DNA of 64,000 bases from Euglena gracilis (lineage: Eukaryota > Euglenida > Euglenophyceae > Euglenales): the NCBI GenBank assembly GCA_039621445.1, contig CP154955.1:53883341-53947340 (forward strand). Direction: 5' to 3'. Under the pieces are notes generated by a model that saw only the letters and a program-made list of their open reading frames with translations, did not search any database and was not told the DNA's origin. This document shows positions 55,001 to 59,957 of this stretch, piece by piece; within the stretch, counting starts at the first letter, position 1; the number at the start of each line of letters is the position of its first letter. The translations under genes were made by a program, and so were the position numbers.

Positions 55001-57874
55001 TCCGTCCAGGTGGGCGTTCTGTTGCATGAGTTGCTCAATTGTGATCAGACCTCCATTTAGTGTGTATCACCAAAATTTTTTTTAAGTATCACATGTATCA
55101 CAGCCTAAAAATTAATGTATCACATATGTATCACCAAAATAAAATTAATGTATCACAGATACGTTGTGATACGCACTAAATGGCAGTCTGATTGTGATGC
55201 GTGTGCAGCCTGAGGGATGTGTGTCCCAGACCTAATCATAAACACGGCGAAGACCAAGTGCAAAGAGAAATTTGATCTTCGGAGTGGATGTTGGCAAGTT
55301 GGGTTGATCTCCCGAGCAAGAGAACTTTCGGCAGACACCACCCCTCTGGGCGATGTTTTCGGTGGCAATGAGGCACTTGAATGAAAAACGCCTCACAAGT
55401 GTGCGCATTAGGGAAGTTATGCACCTCAGGGGTGTGCCACTTATTTCGGCACTGTTCTTTTCGTTCGGCACTATTTGGCATTATTATTCTTTGGGCAAGA
55501 AATTTCGAAAAAATTTTGAGTTTTTTCAAGGCATTTTTCAAGATTTTTAAGTTTTTCAAGGCATTTTGAGAATTTTTAATGCGTCCATTTTCCATTGGCA
55601 GTCAAAGAGCCACCTCCAACCAACGTCGGTCCAGGTTGAAAATCAAACCTGTTTCTTTTGAGTTTTGGTTGGACAGACTGACAGACTGACAGAATATTCC
55701 ATGCCAGAAAGCATTTTTAACACATTTTTTCGATGTTTTGGTTGGGTTGGCAGTTGTCCAAGGATGACAGAAATCTCTTTTTCCCTGATGTTGCTCTGTT
55801 TTTTTTTTGGCAAAGTCTGGCCTTTTTTGGTATTTTTCCTGCGTATTTTGCACTGAATGTGCTGTGACATCTGAGTTTTCGCCTTTTGTTCGCTTAAGGC
55901 CCCGGTGGATGGGCTGATGGTCCAAGCATGCAAGAAATCACTCTTTCCCAGAGCAAGCCTTTTTCTCCACCAAAATAAGGCCTTTTTTCAACCGTTTTTC
56001 CTGTTGCATCGAATGCAGTGACACGGGACTTTTTTTTTCCTGCTCAAGGACTGCCGTGTGCCTCTCGGCTCCCCTCCACAGTTCTTTGGGGACTTCTTCG
56101 GGACCCGCCCCCTCAACCTGGCGCAGTGGGTGGCGTGCATCGCCATCGGCGCGCTGTGCCTGCCGTACGGGGCGCTGCTGAACATCGTGGCCGGCACAGC
56201 GCTGGCGAGAAGCACAGCGACACCCACACTTTGCTGGGTTGCCCATTTGGTTCCAATCACTGGAACTCCATGATCCCTCTTAGTTGCATCAAGTCTTGTC
56301 TGGCCTCCGACGACAGGGGTACTCAACCATTAGGGCCCCATTTTCCTGAAATCGGCTTATTTCCATTGATTTTCCCTTAAAGGGGAGGTGCTCTTGTGAT
56401 GGACACTCGCTCTGTCGGAGGGGGGCGGTGCTCTTCTATTTGGACATTTCTCTTGAAGAGGACCAGCTCCACTGTAGGGGGGGCTTTAGTTGCCGCATGG
56501 TCGCCCCTACAGGTGAAGGGGTTGTGTCAAGCCAGCCAGCCACCTGGTCTGTGGTGGCTGCAGGGAGAGCACCCCAACGAAAAAGTCAACAAACACATTC
56601 TTTTTGACATTTCGGTCGGATGGGCAACAAAGATGCCAGGAATTATTTTTTCCCCTGAAATCGACCCATGTTTGCCAAAATATGGTCATGTTTTTGGCAT
56701 GTTTTGGTTTTGTCCATTTTACGTGTGGATTTTCAAGCGGATGTGCTGGAACTGGAAAATTTGCTTTTGCGTAAGGACTGCATTGGGGTTTGATGTGCGG
56801 AGGTGTTTGGGGTTGGGGTGGGTGTCCCCCCTGCCAGGGGGGGTCTGCACCAGGGGTTTTTTTTTACCGGTTGGACCCCTTGGGGAGCGGTCTGGTGGGT
56901 GGGTCCTCCCCTTCCCCCCCGGGGGGGGGGGTTAAACCCCCGAATCCACGGGGTGTGCACATTATTGGAACGTTGTTTCGGACCCTCGGGGGTGTGACAC
57001 TTATTTGGGCACCACCTGAAAGTGGTTCAGTGAGAATTGGCATTTTGGCAGGTGCGCAGTTTTTTGGATTTCGCTTTCGGGTCCTCGGGGGTGTGACACT
57101 TGTTTGGGAACTGCGCACCATTTGGACACCGCACACTCAAATGGAGGGTTTCCCCCCAAGGGCGTTCAGGGTTTTGGCCATTTTGGGTTTTTTTCGGTGC
57201 AAAATTTTTGACCACAAAATTGACACCCCACACCAGAGAAGTGGGTCCCCTGGACCCCCCCCCCCCCCGGGGTTGGAGTAAACCCCCGCAGATAACCTGG
57301 CGGGCTGCCAGGTTATTGGAACCAACTTTTGGCCCTGCCCCCCTTTTTTCAGCGCCGTAAAGGAATTTTGCCAAAAAGGGGGGTGCAAAGTTACTGGGAC
57401 CATCTTTTTTTTCCCCCGCCCCCCGCCAAGTTATTCGGCCACTGCCAGGAGCAAGGACCCTGCCAGGTTATTTGGAGGTAATCCCCTGGGTGGGTTGGGG
57501 CCCCTGGGTGGGTTGGGGACCCCCTCAATTGCACTAAGGCTTCTTGTCTGTTAATGGCCGGCGCTGGCTTCGCTTCTGGCCCAGCTTGCAGCAACTGTGG
57601 TGTAATTCCAGCGCTGCAGGGACATACACTCGCCTGGCATGGTTGGCGGACCCCAGGCGCAGGCGCAGGGGACCCCCTCGAGGGGTCATCCACCGAAGTC
57701 TGTCCGGCGCGCTGTGCCGCGGGCCCAACCCGGACGGAGGCGGCGGTGCGGCAGCAGGACGTGGTGGGCGCCAAGGCCACCCGGCTGATGCAGGAGAAGG
57801 GCAAGGGCGTCGTGCAGCGCCTGCGCGTCGCCAAGGCGCTGCAGGACAAGGACTTCAAGACCGCGGAGTGGTGA
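24747..57874 (+). CDS. PMCA: Plasma-membrane-type Ca2+-transporting ATPase (P-type IIB)
   Basis: ATP-driven Ca2+ export pump. At least 22 exons over 33 kb, about 985 residues recovered. Landmarks in order: N-terminal L-G-G-V-E-G-L and TM1; L-T-V-P-D-P-H-T-G and TM2; A-domain T-G-E-S-D; TM3; TM4 with P-E-G-L-P-L-A-V (Ca2+ site); phosphorylation motif S-D-K-T-G-T-L-T; nucleotide domain with K-G-A-P-D; R-M-V-T-G-D-N; hinge D-G-T-N-D-A-P; TM5; TM6 ([14 protein letters not shown]); TM8-TM10; a short basic tail ([13 protein letters not shown]) that could bind calmodulin. The exon(s) for TM7 between 52063 and 54845 were not found. All catalytic residues are intact, so it is probably functional if the missing exon exists. 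Twelve introns look nonconventional, one more is one base off, the rest GT-AG. Start uncertain. Confidence 0.93.
25031..28010 (+). other. Nonconventional intron (2980 nt)
   Basis: Starts ACCACACCATTGC and ends GCAATGGAGTGTTTAAG: ACA at +4..+6 pairs with TGT at -8..-6, then CATTGC/GCAATG with a two-base bulge. Inside: an AT-rich palindrome (25195-25235), a hairpin-derived block (25715-25980) related to 30362-30545, a MITE (26023-26212), long C/G fold-backs (26560-26990), A/T tracts (27090-27370). Confidence 0.75.
26023..26212. mobile_element. Inverted-repeat element (copy b)
   Basis: Ends TGACCCCCCTCTATATGACC and TGCCGTATAAGGGGGGGGGTCA, same family as 22610-22812, including the internal ACATGTAGGGT motif and CCTAATTGTCGCC. 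Confidence 0.6.
28011..28380 (+). CDS. PMCA: PMCA exon 2: TM2 and actuator domain
   Basis: (G)-L-T-V-P-D-P-H-T-G through [14 protein letters not shown], then [15 protein letters not shown] and V-T-G-E-S-D, ending D-P-F-L. The last four codons are a near repeat of the first four of exon 3. Confidence 0.93.
28381..29072 (+). other. Nonconventional intron with direct repeat at its ends (692 nt)
   Basis: GTAGTCGCTT and AAGCGACGCCCT pair with G(+4)-C(-6). The exon sequence before it (GATCCTTTCCTG) and after it (GATCCCTTCATG) is a 10/12 direct repeat, so the exact splice point, and whether four residues are duplicated, cannot be fixed by sequence. Confidence 0.65.
29073..29210 (+). CDS. PMCA: PMCA exon 3: actuator domain end
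   Basis: [19 protein letters not shown] through E-T-P-L-Q. Donor GTGTGG; followed by a 45-nt GT-AG intron (29211-29255). Confidence 0.93.
29256..29314 (+). CDS. PMCA: PMCA exon 4: start of TM3
   Basis: [19 protein letters not shown] plus two bases. The next exon completes Leu and continues TM3. Confidence 0.9.
30362..30465. repeat. Perfect long hairpin
   Basis: Arms AAAAATCGACCGACACTAAC...GGGGCGCCGGGCG and complement, loop CAAGCGAGCGAAGCGAG. A diverged half copy occurs at 25715-25850. Confidence 0.85.
30566..30724 (+). repeat. 32-bp tandem repeat, five copies
   Basis: Unit CGGGCGCCTGAATGGAAATC plus GACTGACATAAA, one copy shortened. Contiguous. Confidence 0.85.
31421..31571 (+). repeat. 32-bp tandem repeat, second array
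   Basis: Same unit as 30566-30724, about five copies, 700 bp further on; both arrays lie within the same PMCA intron. Confidence 0.85.
32344..32847 (+). repeat. 147-bp direct duplication with an open reading frame
   Basis: Copies 32344-32490 and 32701-32847 appear identical. Both are open in the frame [17 protein letters not shown], and an ATG sits just before copy 1 (M-E-E-Y-L). It could be a captured exon fragment or unused alternative exons; inserting it between TM3 halves would break the pump. Confidence 0.6.
33679..33825 (+). CDS. PMCA: PMCA exon 5: TM3 end and TM4
   Basis: (L)[13 protein letters not shown] through [20 protein letters not shown]-(V). TM4 P-E-G-L is the Ca2+-site kink. 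Confidence 0.95.
33826..34309 (+). other. Nonconventional intron (484 nt)
   Basis: GGCCAGGGGGCAA and TTGACCCCTGATGAA pair: exact CAG(+4)/CTG(-8..-6). Removal gives L-A-V-T-I-A-L-A-Y-S. Confidence 0.85.
34310..34425 (+). CDS. PMCA: PMCA exon 6: up to the phosphorylated Asp
   Basis: [15 protein letters not shown] through [15 protein letters not shown]-(G). Contains the catalytic Asp of DKTGT. Donor GTGCGC. Confidence 0.95.
34426..38022 (+). other. GT-AG intron (3597 nt) with a 440-bp direct duplication
   Basis: Donor GTGCGC, acceptor CTCCCCAG. 35381-35824 and 37126-37562 are near-identical direct copies 1.74 kb apart. Between them are C/G fold-backs and a diverged copy of the box-B-like repeat (36075-36140). 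37790-37960 is A/T-rich. Confidence 0.8.
35381..37562 (+). repeat. Direct duplication, two copies of about 440 bp
   Basis: Copies 35381-35824 and 37126-37562 share GCCAGAATTTCTTTAAACCC at the start and AGGAGGCTGGCCTACAACC near the end, with a few small differences. Confidence 0.85.
38023..38235 (+). CDS. PMCA: PMCA exon 7
   Basis: (G)[18 protein letters not shown] and a Pro/Ser-rich stretch ending F-A-N-S-(D). The 3' end is set by the +4/-6 pairing rule; the Pro/Ser part has no conserved counterpart, so a shorter exon is possible. Confidence 0.85.
38236..38738 (+). other. Nonconventional intron (503 nt)
   Basis: GAGGCATGGG and CCCATGCTCAGG pair: GCA(+4)/TGC(-8..-6), seven contiguous pairs, frame-preserving. 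Confidence 0.65.
38739..38818 (+). CDS. PMCA: PMCA exon 8: nucleotide-binding domain
   Basis: (D)[20 protein letters not shown] and ends K-L-Q-P. I-x-x-N-S-T-A is conserved in IIB pumps. Confidence 0.88.
38819..40819 (+). other. Nonconventional intron (2001 nt) with a hAT MITE
   Basis: GATGGCACTTCCCA and TGGGCCCTGCCACCAG pair with GGC(+4)/GCC. Contains the intact MITE at 40060-40348 and GCGCAGTGCC / CTAATAAGTGCG repeats (40395-40480, 40680-40760). Confidence 0.65.
40060..40348. mobile_element. hAT-type MITE with 8-bp target duplication
   Basis: Ends CAGGGCGGTCC and GGACCGCCCTG. Target duplication GTCCTCAG at 40052-40059 and 40349-40356. Internal GATGATTTGGGTGGTCCAAGGATGCCAGG-type core is shared by at least ten relatives in this window. 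Confidence 0.88.
40820..40918 (+). CDS. PMCA: PMCA exon 9
   Basis: [14 protein letters not shown] through R-S-F-P-S-E-S. G-N-K-T-E is the IIB signature. Donor GTGCGG (alternative end four codons later). Confidence 0.9.
40919..42562 (+). other. GT-AG intron (1644 nt) with hAT MITEs
   Basis: Donor GTGCGG, acceptor TATTCCAG. Holds the MITE at 41402-41717, two diverged relatives (about 41870-42190 and 42275-42490) and AAATATGAAGCC-type palindromic blocks. Confidence 0.8.
41402..41717. mobile_element. hAT-type MITE with 8-bp target duplication
   Basis: Ends CAGGGCGGTCCTTAAGG and CTTAAGGACCGCCCTG; target duplication CCCCCGAG at 41394-41401 and 41718-41725. Confidence 0.88.
42563..42670 (+). CDS. 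PMCA: PMCA exon 10: nucleotide-binding domain
   Basis: [14 protein letters not shown] through [18 protein letters not shown] contains the ATP-site lysine. Confidence 0.95.
42671..42803 (+). other. Nonconventional intron (133 nt)
   Basis: ATGCAGGCTGC and GCAGCCTGCTTGA pair: CAG/CTG in register, eight contiguous pairs. Confidence 0.85.
42804..42869 (+). CDS. PMCA: PMCA exon 11
   Basis: [22 protein letters not shown]. The 3' end is either 42869 or 42863: both give CAG(+4)/CTG pairing and keep the frame. Confidence 0.8.
42870..43994 (+). other. Nonconventional intron (1125 nt)
   Basis: CACCAGGCC and GGGGGCTGCCGCC: CAG/CTG in register. Contains a diverged hAT MITE relative (about 43030-43260). 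Confidence 0.7.
43995..44124 (+). CDS. PMCA: PMCA exon 12
   Basis: [14 protein letters not shown] through [10 protein letters not shown]-(G), the stretch before the conserved I-x-D-P-I-R. Weakly conserved in the family. Donor GTGTGT. Confidence 0.8.
44289..44380 (+). CDS. PMCA: PMCA exon 13
   Basis: (G)[13 protein letters not shown] through [12 protein letters not shown]. Intron before it is 44125-44288 (GT-AG, 164 nt). Confidence 0.95.
44381..45059 (+). other. Nonconventional intron (679 nt)
   Basis: ATCCAGGGGCGAAGGG and CCCTTCC...CCCTGTGGCC pair: CAG/CTG in register. Confidence 0.8.
45060..45141 (+). CDS. PMCA: PMCA exon 14
   Basis: [14 protein letters not shown] through A-M-E-G-L-E-F-(R), matching the family T-A-x-x-I-A-x-x-x-G-I and E-G-x-E-F-R. 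Confidence 0.92.
45142..45301 (+). other. Nonconventional intron (160 nt)
   Basis: GGCCGGGCTG and CAGCCTGCTTGA pair from C(+4)-G(-6), including one G-T wobble; removal gives E-F-R-Q-M-A-E-E-D. Confidence 0.75.
45302..45357 (+). CDS. PMCA: PMCA exon 15
   Basis: (R)[18 protein letters not shown], the loop before V-L-A-R-S-S-P. Only 56 nt. Donor GTGTGA. Confidence 0.9.
45358..46593 (+). other. GT-AG intron (1236 nt) with long C/G fold-backs
   Basis: Donor GTGTGA, acceptor CACCGCAG. Contains C-run/G-run inverted blocks (45547-45790), a diverged hAT MITE and GTGACTGACTGGTTTTT repeats (46095-46345) shared with 26700-26960. Confidence 0.75.
46594..46677 (+). CDS. PMCA: PMCA exon 16
   Basis: [19 protein letters not shown] and ends V-A-V-T-G, leading directly to the hinge in exon 17. 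Confidence 0.95.
46678..49535 (+). other. Nonconventional intron (2858 nt) hosting an inverted-repeat element
   Basis: GGGCAGGGCG and AGCTCTGTGGCT: CAG/CTG in register. Hosts the element at 47267-49094. Confidence 0.8.
47267..49094. mobile_element. 1.8-kb element with degenerate subterminal repeats
   Basis: Ends TTACAGCCGGTTGC and GCAACCGGCTGTAA are perfect inverted repeats. Next to each end are about eight degenerate units of ATTGCCACTTTTCTCAAAA type in opposite orientation (47310-47445 and 48905-49075). The centre has CCTAATT-type repeats (48300-48490) and no clear ORF. Such subterminal arrays are usual transposase-binding sites. Confidence 0.7.
49536..49664 (+). CDS. PMCA: PMCA exon 17: hinge motif
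   Basis: [16 protein letters not shown] through [14 protein letters not shown]. Donor GTGCGC. Confidence 0.97.
49665..51236 (+). other. GT-AG intron (1572 nt) with a hAT MITE
   Basis: Donor GTGCGC, acceptor GGGTGCAG. Contains the MITE at 49782-50094. An ORF at 50845-51081 is unassigned. Confidence 0.8.
49782..50094. mobile_element. hAT-type MITE
   Basis: Ends CAGGGCGGTCCTTAAGG and CCTAAGGACCGCCCTG; flanks TGTGTAAC and TGTGTGAG are a 6/8 match, a decayed target duplication. Confidence 0.78.
51237..51367 (+). CDS. PMCA: PMCA exon 18: TM5
   Basis: [15 protein letters not shown] through [13 protein letters not shown] and ends T-A-P-(L). Confidence 0.95.
51368..51911 (+). other. Nonconventional intron (544 nt)
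   Basis: GGCCGGGCGG and CCCCCGCCCCG: CGG(+4)/CCG in register, four contiguous pairs. Contains a truncated MITE end (51642-51699). Confidence 0.6.
51912..52063 (+). CDS. PMCA: PMCA exon 19: TM6
   Basis: (L)[15 protein letters not shown] through [13 protein letters not shown]. Donor taken as GTGTGC at 52064. GC content is much higher than in the introns. Confidence 0.92.
52064..54844 (+). other. PMCA: Gap between exons 19 and 20; TM7 exon not identified
   Basis: Holds a repeat with a GGGCATCGAACCAACG box (52285-52345), a hAT MITE (53385-53665), T-rich runs (53850-54060) and G-rich patches. About 30 residues of TM7 should be encoded here. Confidence 0.6.
53385..53665. mobile_element. hAT-type MITE
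   Basis: Ends CAGGGCGGTCCACAGG and AAAGGACCGCCCTG; contains ATCGAACAGGGTC, whose complement resembles a tRNA B-box. No clear target duplication. Confidence 0.75.
54845..55009 (+). CDS. PMCA: PMCA exon 20: TM8-TM9
   Basis: [20 protein letters not shown] through [13 protein letters not shown]. The 5' boundary is uncertain (the frame is open further left). Donor GTGGGC. Confidence 0.93.
55046..55190. mobile_element. 145-bp MITE with 8-bp target duplication
   Basis: Ends CAGACCTCCATTTAGTGTGT and ACGCACTAAATGGCAGTCTG, interior of TGTATCAC units. Target duplication ATTGTGAT at 55038-55045 and 55191-55198. It sits 37 bp inside the intron 55010-56081. Confidence 0.88.
56082..56189 (+). CDS. PMCA: PMCA exon 21: TM10
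   Basis: [16 protein letters not shown] through [17 protein letters not shown]. Intron on its left (55010-56081) is GT-AG and also holds diverged MITE relatives. Confidence 0.93.
56190..57724 (+). other. Probable nonconventional intron (about 1535 nt)
   Basis: GCCGGCACAGCGC and GCGCTGTGCCGCGGGC have ten contiguous complementary bases, but the frame-preserving boundary is one base off the usual +4/-6 register. Interior: MITE relic (56550-56790), GATAACCTGGC/GCCAGGTTATT blocks (57290-57475). Confidence 0.6.
57725..57874 (+). CDS. PMCA: PMCA exon 22: C-terminal tail
   Basis: [17 protein letters not shown], then [19 protein letters not shown] and F-K-T-A-E-W, stop TGA at 57872-57874. The basic amphipathic stretch is a candidate calmodulin-binding helix (inference). 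Confidence 0.88.
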   Translation, partial: PTRTEAAVRQQDVVGAKATRLMQEKGKGVVQRLRVAKALQDKDFKTAEW

Positions 57875-59350
57875 CGGCGGGGATGGGGAGGAGTGGGGGT
57901 CGTGGCCAGCGCTGGCATCACGGGTGGCAGGATGATGGAAATGATGGGAACGGGGCACAGACGTGTGGGTTGATCCGCCCGCAGAAACGTGCAATTTGCA
58001 AAGCAGGGCGGTCCACAAGGGACGGGAAAGGTTTTTTAATTTTCTTTTCAGGAAAAATAGCTGGTTTTTTACACCCCCGGGCTGTGAATTTGGTCTAACG
58101 CCAGTCAGTTAAACTGGAAAAAAAACAGTCAATGACAGCCCCAAAGGTCGGCCAATGTCAAAGTGATTGTACGTTCACGATGGTCAACAAATCAAAATTT
58201 TGCCTGCCTGGCCAAGAAAAAAAAGAAAGAAAAGTTTTTTTGTGGTTCAGTTTTCTGATACGCCCATTGATTCTGGTGGACGCACTGGGACGTTACCACA
58301 GCGCGGTGGAAGTGGAATTAAACAAATCAACTTCGGGGAAAATTTTCCCAAAAGTTTTCCTCAAAAAGCTTTCTGGCATCCGTGGACCTGATCCCATCCG
58401 CCCAAAAACATCAAAAAATGGGGGTTGATTTGAAGCCCCAGTCCGGCCCTTGGCCTGAGGCGTCCTTGAGGCAGTTCTTACCAAAAAAAATTCTGTCCCT
58501 TATGGACCGCTCTGCAAAGAACTAGGTAGGACTTTGCTAGCCGGGGGTTCCCAAATCAGGAGGTGCCCCACCACCAGTGAGCTGGACTGTGCCCGGCCCA
58601 AAATGTGACCGTCCCATTGAAAAGTTTGCAACCCCTCCCCCACGCCAGGGTGGAAAAAATACTACATAGTACCCTTCTCCCCCTTGTCGTACGACCGGGT
58701 TCCTGCAACCTGTGACCGAGGGGGGTCGTAACACCCCCATAACCTGCAACCTGTGACCGGGGGGTGGTTGTAAATGCGGGGGCGGTCGTAGGTAAGGTGG
58801 TGTTAAAAATTTCGCAACCTGCAACCTGCGACCGGGGGGGGGGGGGTCATAACACCCCCATGACCTGCAACCTGTGACCCGGGGGTGGTTGTAAATGAGG
58901 GGTGGTCGTACGACAAGGGGGGTACCCAAAAAAATTACTAAACCCCCCCCAAAAATAAGACCGGGGGTCCATTTCATGGGTCGGTTGCTGGAAAGCCCGA
59001 GGGGGGGTCTTATTCATGGGGGGGGTCCATTTTATGGATTTTTGCTGGAAAAATTTTCGACCCCTAAAATGTCCAAAAATGACCCCTCAAAATACCACTT
59101 TTCGAAAAATTTGGCGCTTCGCGCCAGACAAATAGGGTAAAATATGCTGAATTGTGTGAAAACAGTCCCAAAATAGCAGATTTACCCTCCAAAAAAGTCC
59201 CATTTTTCAAAATTCCGGCGCTTCGCGCCGGCAGGGGGGGTCTTATTCATGGGGGGGGTCCATTTCATGGATTTTTGCTCGGACCGGCCAGGGGGGGTCT
59301 TATTTTTGGGGGGGGGTCCATTTTATGGGGGGGTCTTATTTTTGGGGGGG
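57875..59350. other. 3' flank of PMCA: MITE and palindromic G/C blocks
   Basis: A 511-bp hAT-like element at 58004-58514 (CAGGGCGGTCC ... GGACCGCTCTG, flanks TGCAAAG). Then ACCTGCAACCTGTGACCGGGG repeats (58690-58920) and TCTTATTTTTGGGGGG / CCATTTTATGG blocks (58930-59350). No gene seen. Confidence 0.6.
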
Positions 59351-59394
59351 GGGTTATATAATTGGCTCTGGATGGACATGATGTCTGGCAACTT

Positions 59395-59523
59395 TCAGCG
59401 TGCGCAAAAAAAGAGGTTTGAGAAATGTGTCCACGAGAAATGTGTCAACGGAAACCCAGCAAGTTGTGCTCTCAACTCATGGAGCCTGGAGCTTGATGCC
59501 TGGCACACACAACGTTGCTGGTG
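59395..59523 (+). CDS. Possible exon, unknown protein
   Basis: Follows acceptor ACTTTCAG and reads R-A-Q-K-K-R-F-E-K-C-V-H-E-K-C-V to a stop. Basic and Cys-containing; no partner exon found. Confidence 0.25.
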
Positions 59524-59811
59524 ACCCCCTTGGGGGAGGATAGCCAGCTAGTTGTGCCCAACAGGCTTTCTTCTCGGTGACCCAAGGCTTGCAGCTCAGA
59601 GATGAACGTCATTGAGCGACGCTTAGCGCAGAGTGATCATTGTTGCTGGCAGTGGGGGGTGATGAGTTGCTGAAACGATGTTTCGGCAAGGAGGGGCTCA
59701 CCTCACTCTTTGGTGCAAGAGTTTTCTGGAGTTCGCCAAAGTTTTGTGCCAAGTAAATTTTTGCATTTTTTTTCGTGAGTCTGTGTGTTGTGAGGTCCAG
59801 TGCTGTCTTCA

Positions 59812-59955
59812 CAGCATTCTGGCACACAGGTGTAGCTCACCCTTCGGACACATGCCCATTCAACCACGCGGATATGTGCTGTCCCTTGCCGGGGACATAT
59901 GGAACAGTCCACCATCTGGCGGGGAGGCCAATATGCCCCGTCCCCGGCAGCATGT
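59812..59955 (+). CDS. Possible exon, unknown protein
   Basis: Follows acceptor TCTTCACAG and reads I-L-A-H-R-C-S-S-P-F-G-H-M-P-I-Q-P-R-G and on to about V-K-P. A MITE relative (59958-60215) interrupts directly after it. Confidence 0.25.
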
Positions 59956-59957
59956 CA

